Assembly (NCBI GenBank): GCA_023055425.1
Contig: JALGPY010000004.1
Span: 113,749,504-113,813,503, forward strand
From: Linanthus parryae
Taxonomy: Eukaryota; Streptophyta; Magnoliopsida; Ericales; Polemoniaceae
Length of the DNA: 64,000 nt
Reading direction: 5' to 3'
Shown here one piece after another: positions 31,194 through 43,484 of this stretch (positions are counted from its first letter, which is position 1; every line of letters begins with the position of its first letter). Position numbers and translations under genes: made by a program. The notes under the pieces were generated by a model. It ran no database searches. It saw only the letters and a list, made by a program, of their open reading frames with translations, and was not told the DNA's origin.

Positions 31194-33732
31194 AGTAACA
31201 CCCCCAAAACCACCAAGCCTGAGGCCCGGGGATGTCACTCCGTACCCGAGGTTAAACCCGAATACAAGGAGATTTTATAACATGGTTCTCAAGCAAAAAC
31301 ATCCATAAAATAATTAAAACTAACCGTTATTACAATCCAATTGTTCTTGTCTCAAACCGGGCATAAATCAAACTAAAGTATTAAAGTTTTTAAACTGTTC
31401 TAACATAAAATGAAGAAGCTAATGAATTAAATGATGAAACGTGTTCCCCTTCTATGCCAGATTCCCATCCTCTAGACCTGTGGTGCGGAATCAAAAAGAA
31501 ACACCACAGTACAAAATCAACATAAAAATACTGGTAAGAAAACACCCAAGCATGTAAAATGATGAGACAAGTTAAAAATCCAGTAATAAGTTTGAGAGTA
31601 AGAGTTCCTTTCCAAAACACAACAGAATGTAGTTGACACTTGTAAGGAACATGTGAGTTTCCAATTCTATAATCTTTCCATTTGGGAAAAACCAAATCCA
31701 CATATTAATTCCTTTTTCCATTAATATACTCAAAACAAAATCCATCATTAATAATTTGTTGTGACGGGGAAACCAACCATCTCGCAAGCATCCAGGACCT
31801 TAAGTGTCGACACCCCCCAAAGACTTCTGGCGGCCAGAGGAGTGAGTACAAGGAGCTATCCGGGGACTTGCAACCAGATTAAATAAAATAAATTGAACGG
31901 AAGACCGGAGTCAACACGCCCAATGCCAATAGTAACCAATAATAAATGGCCCCGCACAACTCTTCCACTTTACGTTATAGTTCATTGTTATTATCATGGT
32001 GATATTTTCAAGAAAGACATTTAGCAAGTAAAAATCACATATTGCATGTCACATCACATAAACTCATTTTGAGACGTAAGGAAATATAAGAATTCATTCG
32101 ACACGAAGGAGTTAGGCACACTAGGCCTGGGGTGTTTACTTACCTCAAAGCAAATCAACTACCGCAAATCAGTCGACATACTCGATGTACTCGTCATCGA
32201 TGAACTCGTCACCTACACGTAACAATACCCTAATTAAATATAATACTCTAGCAATATAATTGCTATACTATCTACATGCATATGGCACTCGACGGTTTAG
32301 GTTTCTAACACGAACCCAACATTCCCAATTAAACCCGATACACTAGTGGTTAGGACAATGGGCTCTAGGCTAACCACACAACTCTACTAACATTGTTCAA
32401 GACGAACATCCCTTTTAAGCTATTTAATTCTAACTAAAGAGACCACTAACTAACTAGGTTCACATTACACTAGTCACAACTCACAAATTCACCCCAACGC
32501 TTGTACTTAGGTTCAAGACTTCAAAACAAGGAGTAATTATTGCTTGCTCCAAGAGCAAATATGACGTGGTGTTCTAATCAATACATCACATGACACGTCA
32601 GGAACATGTAGGAATCCACTTTCTTTTGTCTGCCACTCATTCTCTTTCATCCTGACGTGTCATCTGCTGTATTGATTAGAGCACCACGTGTATTTGCTCT
32701 TAGAGCAAACAAAAATTTCTCCAAAACAAGTGTTAAAACTCCCAAAATCCAACTAATTTCATGTCTAAACCCTATTTAATAATCCTAACAGCATTAATGA
32801 CAAATTCAGCAACTTTCAGTGACCAAAAACAGTCCTATAGCGACAAATTCCAACCTTTTAGCGACCGGACAGAATGTATATTAACCCTAGAACAACAAAC
32901 TAAGTGTCCACCGGTCACGATTTCGACTCCAATTCAATTAACCGGTGATTACCATTCACCTAACCAACCCAACACATCAAACAAGTGATGACTTCTAATT
33001 AAACCTATTGTTTTGGCTTCATTTTACCTCCTACATAAATTAGGGTTTATGGGTTATCATGAACATGAATGATTTTGTTGATTTATGACGAATAGCATGA
33101 AATCAATCCAAGTAAAGGATGATAATAAATCTAAAAATTAAGGATTACATGCTACGTACATGAATCGTAAGCAAGAGATCAATAGAACACAAGACCGAAC
33201 CCGCCGCCCATGGAGGGTCGGAAAGAGAGAGAGAAAAAAAAGAAGAAAAGAAGAGAAAGAGAGAGAGATTACCTGATCGGAGAGAGAGGGGAAGCGGCGG
33301 CGGCGTGATGATGCCACTTCTGTTGCTGCCGAGAGGGAGAGAGAGCCAAGAGAGAGAGAGAGAGACGGGAGTGAGGGAGAGAGACGTGAGAGATATGGAG
33401 AAAAAGAGAGAGTGGGGGTTTTATGAGAGTTGGAAAAAAAATCAAACTCATAAGGAAGGAAACCCTCTTGAATAGGAAACTTTACGTAGGAAGAAAAATT
33501 GGGTCAAAATAATACCAATATGTGGTAAAAGACACTTTTTCCCCCGAGTTTAGCCAAAAATGCGACAACCTCCCCCAGACTCAATTAAAAGACACTAAAA
33601 CTTTTAGATTAAATTCACAAAGATCCCCCAAACTCTAGTAACCATTATAATTAACTCTTGAAAATTAAATTAACTCCCCAACACTTATAACAATATCACC
33701 AAATACCCATAGTCACAAAACGGGGTATTTCA
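31194..33732 (-). repeat. 3' LTR of the Tekay-like element
   Basis: About 2.5 kb, matching 43,931-46,355. In element sense it starts TGAAATACCCCG; its outer end reads GGGGGTGTTACT here and GGGGGTGTTACA in the partner LTR. It has GA-rich tracts around 33,225-33,430. Compared with the partner it has an extra block near 32,530-32,720 with inverted ends (TGCTTGCTCCAAGAGCAAAT / ATTTGCTCTTAGAGCA), probably a small MITE of about 190 bp. Confidence 0.9.
32532..32722. mobile_element. Putative MITE in the Tekay 3' LTR
   Basis: Present only in the left LTR; in the right LTR the flanking AACAAG and TGTTAAA are joined (near 45,268). Its two halves are inverted: TCTAATCAATACA...GACACGTCA on the left is mirrored by TGACGTGTC...TGTATTGATTAGA on the right. 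GAGCAAATATGACGTGGTG at the left also pairs with CACCACGTGTATTTGCTC at the right. No ORF. The superfamily is not clear. Confidence 0.65.
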
Positions 33733-33936
33733 TCCTTCCCTCATTAAAGAGAGCTTCGTCCTCGAAGCTTAAACCAAATCCTCAACAACCAATAAGATAT
33801 AAACCTCCACTCAAGGGTAAAACTACTAAATGCAAACATAAGGTCATGAATGATATGAAATATACTATAAGGACTACTGTATTAAAAACCGAAGGATTAC
33901 ATCCTCTCCCCCTTAGAGGAGTGACGTCCTCGGAAC

Positions 33937-35370
33937 TCAAAGTACCTCGTCAAAAAGGTGAGGGTACTTCCTCCTCATATCCTCTTTCGCTTCCCAAGTT
34001 GCCTCTTCAGTGAGGTGATTTGTCCATAAGACCTTTACAATCTTGACACTCTTGTTGCGGGTGTCCCTTGTCTTGGTGTCTAGAATCTTGACAGGATGTT
34101 TCTCATAACTCAAAGACGGATCCAATTCTTCTGGTTCGGGATCCAACACATGGGATGGGTCAGGCACGTACTTCTTCATCTGAGATACGTGGAATACATT
34201 GTGAACACGACCCAAATTTGATGGTAAATCCAATCGATAAGCCACTTCTCCAATCTTCTCTATGACATCATATGGTCCAATGAATTTCGGGCTTAACTTC
34301 CCTTTTTGATTGATCCTCATGACTCCCTTAGTAGGAGAAACTTTAAGAAATTCCTTTTCTCCAATTTGAAATTCCAATGGTCTCCTCTTCTGATCAGCGT
34401 AGGACTTCTGTCTATCCCGGGCTGCTTTCCTTCGCTGCTAGATAAGTCTCACCTGATCTGTCATCTCTTTGATTAGTTGTGGAACAATTACTATTGTCTC
34501 GCTTATGTCGCTCCAACATAGTGGTGTTCGGAACTTTCTTCCATACAACGCTTCATGCGGTCCCATTCCAATACTGGCGTGGTAACTGTTGTTGTAGGAG
34601 AATTCTATCAAAGGTAATCTATCAACCCATGAACCTTGAAAGTCCATAACACACGACCTTAGCATATCCTCCAACGTCTGAATCGTTCTCTCGGTTTGTC
34701 CATCAGTAGCAGGGTGGAATGCCGTGCTGAATTTCAACTGTGTTCCCAATGCCTCCTGGAGTGCTTTCCAAAAGTGAGAAAGAAAGTTGGGATCCCTGTC
34801 GGAAACTATAGAGCTTGGAACTCCATGGTACCTTACAATGTTCTTCATATACGCATCGGCTCTTTGTTCCATATTCCATGTATCCTTCATCAGAATGAAC
34901 CTTGCTGTCTTGGTCAACCTGTCAACTACGACCCAAATTTGATTCAGTCCATTCTTCGATGTATGTAAAGCAGTTACAAAATCCATCGAAATTGAATCCC
35001 ACTTCCAAACTGGGATATCCAACGGTTGAACTAAGCCTCCCATTCTCTTATGTTCAAACTTCACCTTCTGGCAAGTCAGACATTTTGCCACAAATTCCGC
35101 TACTTCCCTTTTCATGTTGGGCCACCAAAGTGTCTTCTTTATATCCTTATAGAGTTTTTCACCCCCTGGATATACCGAGTAGGGTGTGTTGTGCGCTTCA
35201 CGCATCAACTTTTCCTTGGTTTCCGTACACTTGTAGCGGATACTTCCATCCTCATGGATCTTGAAATCCTTCGCTTGACCTTCTGCAATCTTCTTCCTTA
35301 TCCTTTCCAAATTCACATCTCCAGCCTGGTTACTCATTATCTCTTTTAAGACATCTGGCACAACTGTCAT
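33937..35370 (-). pseudogene. Chromovirus integrase with chromodomain
   Basis: Integrase inserts the cDNA. Zinc finger HNTPYSVYPGGEKLY...CLTCQ (about 35,200-35,060), then core DSISMDFVTALHTS, VVVDRLTKTARFI, SDRDPNFLSHFW and FHPATDGQTERTIQ give the D-D-E catalytic residues in order. The C-terminal part has GPYDVIEKIGEVAYRLDLP. The end (34,080-33,937) is a chromodomain-like block, ILDTKTRDTRNKSVKIVKVL and EATWEAKEDMRRKYPHLF, expected to target heterochromatin. One TAG at 34,440 separates core and tail where Gln is expected (LIQQRR-like). Otherwise open. Confidence 0.9.
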
Positions 35371-35595
35371 ATTCCCAAGGATATTCTTTACTCCACCTTA
35401 TTCCACCACTTCAATCTCGAGCTTTCGGAACTCATGGCATAGCCAATATGGAAAAACTAGCATAGTATCTAAAGTATGGCTCGATTTTCGGCTTAACGCA
35501 TCAGCTACTACGTTTTCCTTCCCCTCGTGGTATTGGATACGCAAGTCATAATCCTTTATGATCTCCAACCAACGTCTTTTCCAGTTGTTTAGCTC

Positions 35596-36039
35596 TTAAG
35601 GAGTGAAGATGTACTTGAGACTGCTGTGGTTAGTATACAATCTACACACTGATCCATATAGGTGATGTCTCCATATCTTCGGTGCGAAAACTATTGCTGC
35701 AAGATCTAAATCATGCGTAGCATAGTTCTCTTCATGAGTTTTCAGTTGTCTTGAAGCATAGGCAATAACCCTTCTTTCCTGCATAAGAACGCATCCTAAA
35801 CCCTTCTTCGATGCGTCGCTGTACACGTCAAACTCGCCAGAATCATTGGGTAAAGCTAACACAGGTTCTATAGTCAACTTATCTTTCAATGTCTGGAATG
35901 CTTCTTTGCAATCTTCACCCCACTGATACTTTACCGTCTTCTTGGTTAGCGTAGTCAGCGGTCTAGCGATCTTCGAGAAATCTTTTACAAAACGCCTGTA
36001 ATATCCTGCTAATCCCAGAAAACTTCTTATTTCTGACAC
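35596..36039 (-). pseudogene. Chromovirus RNase H
   Basis: Reads [20 protein letters not shown] (RT thumb/connection) then [14 protein letters not shown] with the first catalytic Asp. [20 protein letters not shown] carries the later acidic residues; plants usually have HDLELAAVV here, so Glu is Asp in this copy. It ends KYIFTP with a stop. The remainder ([19 protein letters not shown]) is readable beyond the stop to about 35,480, followed by [10 protein letters not shown]. Confidence 0.85.
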
Positions 36040-36054
36040 ATTCTTCGGAGTCGG

Positions 36055-36923
36055 CTAATCTTTAAGGGCTGAAATCTTTCCTGGATCCACGGATATCCCT
36101 TCCTTTGAGATTATGAGACCCAGAAATGGAACATGATTTAGCCAAAACTCACACTTCAAGAGCTTAGCATATAACTTCTCATGTCTCAAAGTTTCTAGCA
36201 CTTCTCTGAGATGTTCTTCGTGCTCTTCCTCGCTCTTTGAGTAAACGAGGATGTCATCAATAAAGACGACCACGAACCGATCCAAAAATGTTCTCATAAC
36301 ACGATTCATTAGGTCCATAAATACTGAAGGAGCATTAGTTAGACCAAAAGGCATAACAATAAACTCATAATGTCCATACCTTGTTCTAAAGGCTGTCTTC
36401 GGGATGTCCTTCTCGGCTACCCGAAGCTGGTGATACCCTGATCTCAAGTCTATCTTTGAGAAAACACTCGCCCCTTGCAACTGATCGAACAAGTCATCAA
36501 TTCGGGGTAAAGGGTATTTGTTCTTAATCGTTGCGCTGTTCAACTCTCTATAGTCAATGCACAACCTTAAGCTTCCATCTTTTTTCTTTACAAACAATAC
36601 AGGTGCGCCCCAACGGGACACACTTTGCCTTATGTAACCCTTTGAAGTAGCTCTTGCAACTGATCCTTTAATTCTTTCAACTCTACTGGTGCCATCCTAT
36701 ACGGCGCCTTTGAGATTGGAGCTGTTTCAGGTGCTAAGTCCATAGTGAACTCAATCTCCCTTCTAGGTGGCATTCCTGGAATCTCATTCGGGAATACATC
36801 GGGAAAGTCTTTGACTATCTTTATTTCTTCTAGAACATTCTCCTTCTTAGACACGTCTTGGACATAACACAAATAAGCACTATTCCCCTTCTTCACATGG
36901 TTGACTATGGTCAAAGCTGACAC
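36055..36923 (-). pseudogene. Chromovirus reverse transcriptase (broken)
   Basis: N-terminal EFPDVF-like segment (DFPDVFPNEIPGMPPRREIE) and [20 protein letters not shown] one-base shift follows near 36,640. Then comes an open block with [33 protein letters not shown] and the catalytic [12 protein letters not shown]. The end [18 protein letters not shown] is followed by KD and TAG at 36,055, where the family has Trp (WPTPKN). All RT motifs 1-7 are present. Loss is by frameshift and stop only. Confidence 0.9.
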
Positions 36924-36926
36924 TAG

Positions 36927-37265
36927 TCAGATACATGGTTCCTTCGTGATGCCACGGTAAGAAACCTTTTCTCCCTTTGGACCTTTAAGCCTGATCTTCT
37001 GATCGTGACAGTCTATAACTGCTCGATATTTACCCAGCCAATCCATTCCCAATATAACATCTATTCCCCCAAGATCAAATTGTATTAGATTCGCTGGCAA
37101 GGTACTAGCCGAAATCTTAACTTCTACCCCTTCAAAAATGGTGTCACACACTGTTACATGACCGGTTGGGGTAGCTACAGGGATGGATATTCTAGACGTC
37201 TTATTAAGACTCAAATTTTCCACAAATGATGATGAAATGAATACGATGCTCCAGAATCAAATAGA
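36927..37265 (-). pseudogene. Chromovirus aspartic protease (broken)
   Basis: Near 37,250 the active-site phrase TLFDSGASYSF is readable, then a one-base shift, then VENLSL-like residues and the open block 37,223-36,927. This holds LPANLIQFDLGGIDVILGMD followed by WLGKYRAVIDCHDQ, the standard end of chromovirus protease. A TAG separates it from RT. Confidence 0.85.
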
Positions 37266-37609
37266 GTAAATGCTGGTTGATCGTGGACAAGAAATGTACC
37301 AGTGACTACTCCATTTGCTTCTTCTGCTTCAGTCCTGCTCATGACAGCAATCCATGCAACATTCCCGTTCTGTGCTGCGGCTCCTGCTATACCAGTTCCA
37401 TTGTTGTTGTTGGCATTAGCTGGAGCGTTGTTGTTCCTATTCCCGTTCTGAACTCCATTGTTCCTTCCATTACCCCGGTTGTTCGCCTGCTGCCTGCCAT
37501 AATTGTTTCCTCCATTATTCTGGTTGTTGCGGTTCCCATAGTTCCTGTTTCTGCCCTAATTGTTGTTGTTAAACTGTCGTTTCCCTTGATAATTTCCTCC
37601 TTGGTTTCC

Positions 37610-38260
37610 CTATTGGTTTCCATTTGGTTTCGATCGGCACTCATACGCACGATGACCCTTCTTGCGGCAGTTGTGGCAAGTGACATGGTTTCCTTGGCAG
37701 TCCTTTTTCGAGTGATTCTGTTGACACCTCTTGTAGATGTAACGGCGAGGTTGATCATCTCCATTGTTCTTCTTGTTACCACGGTGCTGACCCTGGTTAC
37801 CTCCTCCATGTTTGAGCTTGAACCTCTTGTCTTGACCACCTTGGTTGATCCTACCCTGATTGTTTCCAAAACCCCCAGCGCTCTCAATCTTGCGCTTTCC
37901 TCGCTTCTCATCTTGCGCCTCTTGAATGGGCCATACAGCTGCAGCTCTATCATATGCCTCCTGAAGAGTATCGTACGTTCTGCACATCAAGTCTTTCTGC
38001 AGATGAAGTTCGAGACCAGACATGAATTTCCTAACCTTGGTCGCCTCGTCAGGCATTAGCTGACCTGCGAATCGGGATAGTTCCATGAACCTCTTAAAGT
38101 ACTCGGTCACAGAACCATTCCCTTGTGTCATATTCACAAATTCGGTGTACTTCTGATCCTGGACATGGTCCGGATAGAAGCGAGTGCGAAGTGCAGTCTG
38201 AAGAGCCTCCCAATTGAAATTAGGTTGAGCCAAAAAGTTCTAACGTGTGCTCCTCCACCA
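37610..38260 (-). pseudogene. Chromovirus gag, C-terminal part
   Basis: Continues the capsid after the solo LTR: WWRSTR, a TAG for Gln, then NFLAQPNFNWEALQTALRTR and EYFKRFMELSRFAGQLMPDE. Then come VRKFMSGLELHLQKDL and a basic Gly/Asn/Gln-rich region. The zinc knuckle is CHNCRKKGHRAYEC (CX2CX4HX4C) near 37,640. A CCHC-like KRCQQNHSKKDC precedes it with its first Cys replaced by Tyr (IYKRC). The Gln/Asn-rich tail continues in a shifted frame to about 37,390. Confidence 0.9.
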
Positions 38261-38265
38261 TATAT
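38261..38265. repeat. Left target duplication of the solo LTR
   Basis: TATAT, repeated at 41,465-41,469. Confidence 0.85.
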
Positions 38266-41200
38266 TGAAACGACCCGGGATCTCGGTTCAGGGTTAAAGA
38301 GACAATCGACAACCAAAAGTAGAAATATACTATTAAGATTACATTTCGCTTAATGTACATAACAAAATTTCGATAATAAGTACAATTTAAAACATAACAT
38401 TTGTGATCTACTAAGTGATCTAAGTTAAGCTATACTTCTTCGTCTCGTTCTAGAGTTCCCATCCCCCACTTTGAATGACGACCTGCGGTTTTAAAATGGC
38501 AAAAGCCGACGCAGTTTTTGAAGAAATTGATCAGTAAAAACTGAGTAAGTACACACTACGACATGTAAAGCAACGAGTGGCACGAAAGCATGAGTTGAAA
38601 CAAATCAGAAGATTTAAACAGTAAAACTATCATATTGAAGAATTTGGATCAACTTGAAGTAACCGGGTAACAAAAACCTCTCAATTTAATAACATTGAGA
38701 AACCACGAGTAGTTGGTAAAATATCCAGAGTAAACAAGTTCATTTGAACTGATAACGATAGTAGTTCATGAGTAGCCAATATTTACAATTCAGTTCAATC
38801 GATTAGGGCATATCAAGAGCCAAACAACATTAATAAAGTAGTCAATTTCTAATTTCGACTTCAATCAACAGTTTAATTTAGCTGAGGCGTGTCAAGAGCC
38901 ACCAGCAGGATCGATGTAAACAGAGGGATCACGAAATAATCACTAAGGGTTCCTTCTAGGGTCTATCAAACCCTATTTCACTCGAGCGTTAAGGGAGCCC
39001 ATTCGTCAACCCCGCTCACAACATTAGCTAAAAGGCCTTAAGTGTCGACACCCCTATACCGTAGTGACCCTTACAAGTATAAGTAGCACTCTATAGCTCT
39101 ATAAACCCCTTGGCCTCAATATCTTGATAAATTTTGTCTCATCGGGGGCGGATTTTTGAACATTGACGTTCTATCCAATAATAAGAAGCATTGCTTCAAT
39201 GGTCTTAGCCATAAGAAAATGGAGGATCGCTTGACGCCTCCCATTAATAACAGTACTCTGTACATTGTCCTAAGTCTATTAGAGGTATTTTATTTCTTCT
39301 CTTTCACATAACCAGAATCTGAATATCAAAATTTCACAAGTAATTTCCGAGAGTTCTCAAAGGAGATGAATAAAATAGTTTAACAACTTTCGAGTGGAAA
39401 ACATGCATTCTCATACTATTTCATATAACAAACATTCATTTGAAACATCGAACACATACGCAGATTTTGATATGAAAAGGCCGTACATATGTACTTACCA
39501 CTGAGATGAAGCACAATTAAAAGCAAGAAACTAAGTCTAGCACTCCGACGACAACCGCTCTCTCCTACGAGGTTGATGTCTACAATCACACGTATGACGT
39601 ACTCGTTATAACCAATTTACACATTTATAATAGAAATGCAAACCTACATGTCACATAGTCCTAAATGTCACTAATTCACATATAATGATGTTTAATTATC
39701 AAAATAAATCCAACAAAACACCTAGAAGTTCAAAAATTCAAGTTTTCTAAAAAATGTGAAACTACAATTCTGGACAGAATTGTAGCTCTGACTTTGGAGC
39801 CATATTTACCATATCAAATCATCTCCTAAAATCTTGAAATTAATTTATGATGAATCTATATGTGTCTACTTTCAGAAATATCAATAAAATCATGCATAGA
39901 CATTGTAAAACTTAAGTTACAAAAATAACAAACACTGCTATGCAGAGACAAGTTTGGAAGAAAGTTTCAACTTTAAAGAACAATTAATACTACTTGGAGA
40001 ATAGGAAAGATGCCCATCTTCTCCAGAATGAATACCCTATGTGTCTAGTTTCATCAAAAGAAAGATTTGGTGCCATAAGTTTCTGGAAATGAGACTTTTA
40101 ACAAAAATTGTAAAACTTGTCCAAAAACAGAGATTCAGAAAACATGCAACTTAGAATGAGCATATCTACCTAACCAAAAAGTATATGGAGTTGAATTTTC
40201 TTTCAAAATGACCCTACCTGAGTCTAGTTTCATAATTAGAAAGATTTAAAATTTCACAGAGACAAAACATGGAGATAATATACGTTTTTCATAAACTGGT
40301 CAGATTGTAAAAATGTGCAATTTTTCCAAAAATCAACAAGTTTGGTTCAAATGATACATGCAACTTATGGAGACTTGATTTTCACCCAAATAACACCATT
40401 TTAGGAATTAACTAAGATTTTTACATGCTCTTGACACAAATGATCAAAACCCTCTTGGGTAACAATGCAAAGAAGAAGACACTCACGACATGCATGTGGG
40501 TTCTAGTGTAAGTTTCATGAAATAGTCAAAATTTTGGAGTTAAAACTCTTGATCAAAGCATGAAAATGAAGAATCAAGGATAGAAATGAAGAAATCTAAG
40601 ATCTAATGTCACTAATCAAAGGTAAATTTAGACATGCAAGCATGGATTTAAGTCTAGGAAGAACTTTACCCCAAGATTCAAGATGATGATGAGCAAGAAG
40701 GTGACTTTGACCTTCAATTCTTGAGTAGGATGTTGGAAGAACTCCCCTCCATGATGATAATAAGGTTGGACTCAAGATTTCCATGATTTGGAGCCAAGAA
40801 AGTTGAGTTTTGATGATGTTTTGTGGAGGTCAAGCTCCAAAAACGGGAATGGAGTTTTGGGAGAGAAAAGAGAGGTCATTTGAGTGTTCTTGAAGAGAGA
40901 GTATGAAAAAAAAATGAGAAGGAAAGAAATGTGGTTGATGTGGAGATTGGTGGTAAAGAATCTCACAAAAGATGTACATACAAAAATGATAGGTAGTATT
41001 GTTTAATATAATAGTTGACTTGCATGTGGAAGGATGAAGAGCTTGAGTGGAATAAAAGTCTCCCAAGTTAGTTGGGGAAGATATAGAAAATGTCAATAAT
41101 TGAGGGGTGAAAATATTATTTTCAATGAATATATAACACATAAAAGCTAATTTATATGAACTAGAAAATTGACCAAGCAATTCAAAATAATATATTACGT

Positions 41201-41464
41201 ATATAAATGTCAAGACCCATCTTTTTAAACAGCTACAAAGAAGTCCCAAATATACGCAATAACTTTCGTATAGTATTACACAACTTTCCGAAACTACAAA
41301 ATAACTCAAAGTAAAGTTCTAGATTATCGTAAATATCAAATGACGCCCCTATATTTTGAAACCAATAATAAGTCAAGAACAAGTTTGAAATAAAAATTTC
41401 TTAAATTTCTCATTTATATTTCAAAATTACTAAATAATCCCCAACTAAAATACGGGGTATTACA
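38266..41464 (-). mobile_element. Solo LTR inserted in the chromovirus gag
   Basis: About 3.2 kb beginning TGAAACGACCCG and ending CGGGGTATTACA (TG...CA; in minus sense TGTAATACCCCG...), flanked by TATAT. No coding domains and no internal region lie between, so it is an LTR left by LTR-LTR recombination of another gypsy element, probably also a chromovirus by its termini. Removing it restores gag reading from AFYLKN to WWRSTR. Weak open frames at 40,830-41,309 are not considered genes. Confidence 0.85.
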
Positions 41465-41469
41465 TATAT
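41465..41469. repeat. Right target duplication of the solo LTR
   Basis: TATAT, pairing with 38,261-38,265. Confidence 0.85.
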
Positions 41470-41745
41470 TGATTAATTCTTCAGGTAGAATGCCGCGCAA
41501 ACAACTTTGCGGTTCTCGGGGCACTCAACCAACTCAAGGATCTTATCCATCTCATCGATCCAGTTTTCGAGCTCAAAAGGATCCTCATTGCCTGTATAGT
41601 TCCCAGGCTTCATGTCAGCCACTTTCTTCGCCCAGTTGGCTGCATTCTGCTCTCCCTGGTTCACATTCTGAGCCATTTGAGAAAATTGAGCAAAGAACTG
41701 CTCCATGTTATTTTGTTGTTGTTTGGTGCTGCCATCGGTACTTGA
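41470..41745 (-). pseudogene. Chromovirus gag, N-terminal part
   Basis: Open from the ATG at 41,706 (MEQFFAQFSQMAQNV), with a Gln/Asn-rich lead-in readable to about 41,745. It includes MKPGNYTGNEDPFELENWID and then VECPENRKVVCAAFYLKN, the usual start of chromovirus capsid (P..F.G..DP..AE.W). A stop follows KN just before the solo LTR. Confidence 0.85.
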
Positions 41746-42814
41746 CGATTTCTCCTGGTGTAGTATTGATGTGGTCTATCAGTCATAATGCCTACACTAT
41801 AGCCTATTGTATTATTCATATAGTATCATGAAGTACAAGTAAACATGAATACATGTCATTTAATGTGCAATTAGGCAAGTAATGTCACAGATTGGTCATC
41901 AATTACTCAATTATACATGCATTTACTCATAGGCTGATCACGTCTCATTTTTCATACTTCTTCAAAAATTGAAAAAATGATCAATCGGACAAGAAAAAAT
42001 TATGAACATTGGATTTCAACAACCTCTATGAGTCTAATTTCATAATAAAGAAGAATCAACTAAAAATACATTATAGAACTCAAGTTGTATAGAGAATACT
42101 ACAGCTGCTGTCACAGACCACCAGAACATAAACTTTGACTTTGAAAGGTATTAAAGTGACTTTAAATTTCTCAAAATGAGCTAGGCTTCCACCTAGAATT
42201 AGCCATATGTGTCTACTAACAGCTATAAAATTTTGAGAACGAAAAAAGGTCTGGAAGATAGGTAAACATCAAAAGTGCTACAGCTAGTCACTTTGCAATT
42301 CTGCTACTACACAACCAAATTTGAAAATTCGTAACTAATTCTCCAGAAATCATATAGGGCTGAAATTTTATGGGAGATACCTGGGTATGTCTACTTCTTG
42401 GAAAAAATTTAGGGAAAAATAACTCCAAAATTAAGTACGTCTGCTACAACAAAAACTCGCTGCTGCGCAGAATCAAACTACTTCAAAATCATTGCCTTTG
42501 CGTTCTAACTCCATGAACGCTTTCTATGCACTTAATCAATGATGGAAAAACACAAGACAATCTTAATTCATCAAATCATACTCCAAAATCAGAAAATTAA
42601 ATTTACTAAACTCCCAAATCGGGTCCTCAAAATATGAGCATTATTCATCATCCTTAAATCAAAACGCTTATAATTTAACTCTAGCCCAAAAGTGGCTATA
42701 CGAAATCATTCAAGAAACCTCAAGTCTTGCTTGGCATCATAGCCTTATTCAAAACAATAATAAAATTCAAAAAAATGCATCAATAGTCTCGGAAATAAAA
42801 GGATTCTAACATGC
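41746..42814. other. AT-rich untranslated leader between accessory ORF and gag
   Basis: About 1.07 kb with no open frame of note on either strand. AT-rich and without repeats I could recognise. It belongs to the chromovirus 5' region. Confidence 0.6.
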
Positions 42815-43484
42815 TTAATCCTCATCTTCATCGCTTTCATCCAACTCCTCATCTTCATCGGCATCATACTCGAGTTCTTCACCACCACTTGGGTCTTCTT
42901 CACTCTCATCGTATTCCATGGGGTCTTCCTCAACTTCATCATCTTCCATTGGGTCTTCTTTGACTTCCTCATCGTCACTATAGTCTATAATGATCACCTC
43001 TTCATCATCACAAAGTCTATAACTATCACCTCTTCATCATCACTAGAGTCTATGTTGATCACCTCCTTGGCTTCAATAGGATTCACTTCAATAACCGTGT
43101 AGCCTTGCCACTTCACGTGAACCTCCATCAACAATTTGGATTTCAAATCAACAATTTGCATATGAAATCGGCGCTCACCCTCCATTCGCCTTGGTAGAGA
43201 TAATTCCTAGCATTCATTCGGTTAAAATTGTCCATAAGGTTGCTATACTTTGCTATTATGTCTCCAAACATCGGTCCCATAGGAAGTGCTTTCACCATAC
43301 AATAAGCCTGAAAAGCTCGATTACGGTACCGAGGAAACTCCAATGCAACGAACTTTTGCTCACAATACTAAACGACGCGATCCCGAAACCTCGTAAGATC
43401 CCCACCCTTGATCCAAGGTGTCACAACCGGGTGCTTCTCAACGGGAAACACACGTTTCCTAGCTGTTGTTTTGGTTACGACCAT
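42815..43484 (-). pseudogene. Accessory ORF upstream of chromovirus gag (acidic tail)
   Basis: About 220 codons on the element strand, from ATG 43,484 (MVVTKTTARKRVFPVEKHPV) to a stop at 42,815. Visible parts are a basic N-terminus, a middle block FPRYRNRAFQAYCMVKALP and GPMFGDIIAKYSNLMDNFNR, then EVHVKWQGYTVIEVNPIEAK. The C-terminal 70 residues are very acidic, with a repeated (I/V)IDxSDDEEV unit and runs of Glu/Asp. One in-frame stop (after RFRDRVV) and two one-base shifts (near 43,160 and 43,010) break it. I do not recognise the family. The reading direction, length and composition bias argue that it was once translated. Acidic tails are common in nuclear or chromatin proteins, but no function is claimed. 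Confidence 0.55.

Noticed and set aside
37277..38059. 260-codon hydrophobic plus-strand open frame with membrane-like stretches
   Set aside because: Antisense of the Asn/Gly/Gln-rich gag C-terminus with the zinc knuckle; hydrophobicity is a by-product of the complement.
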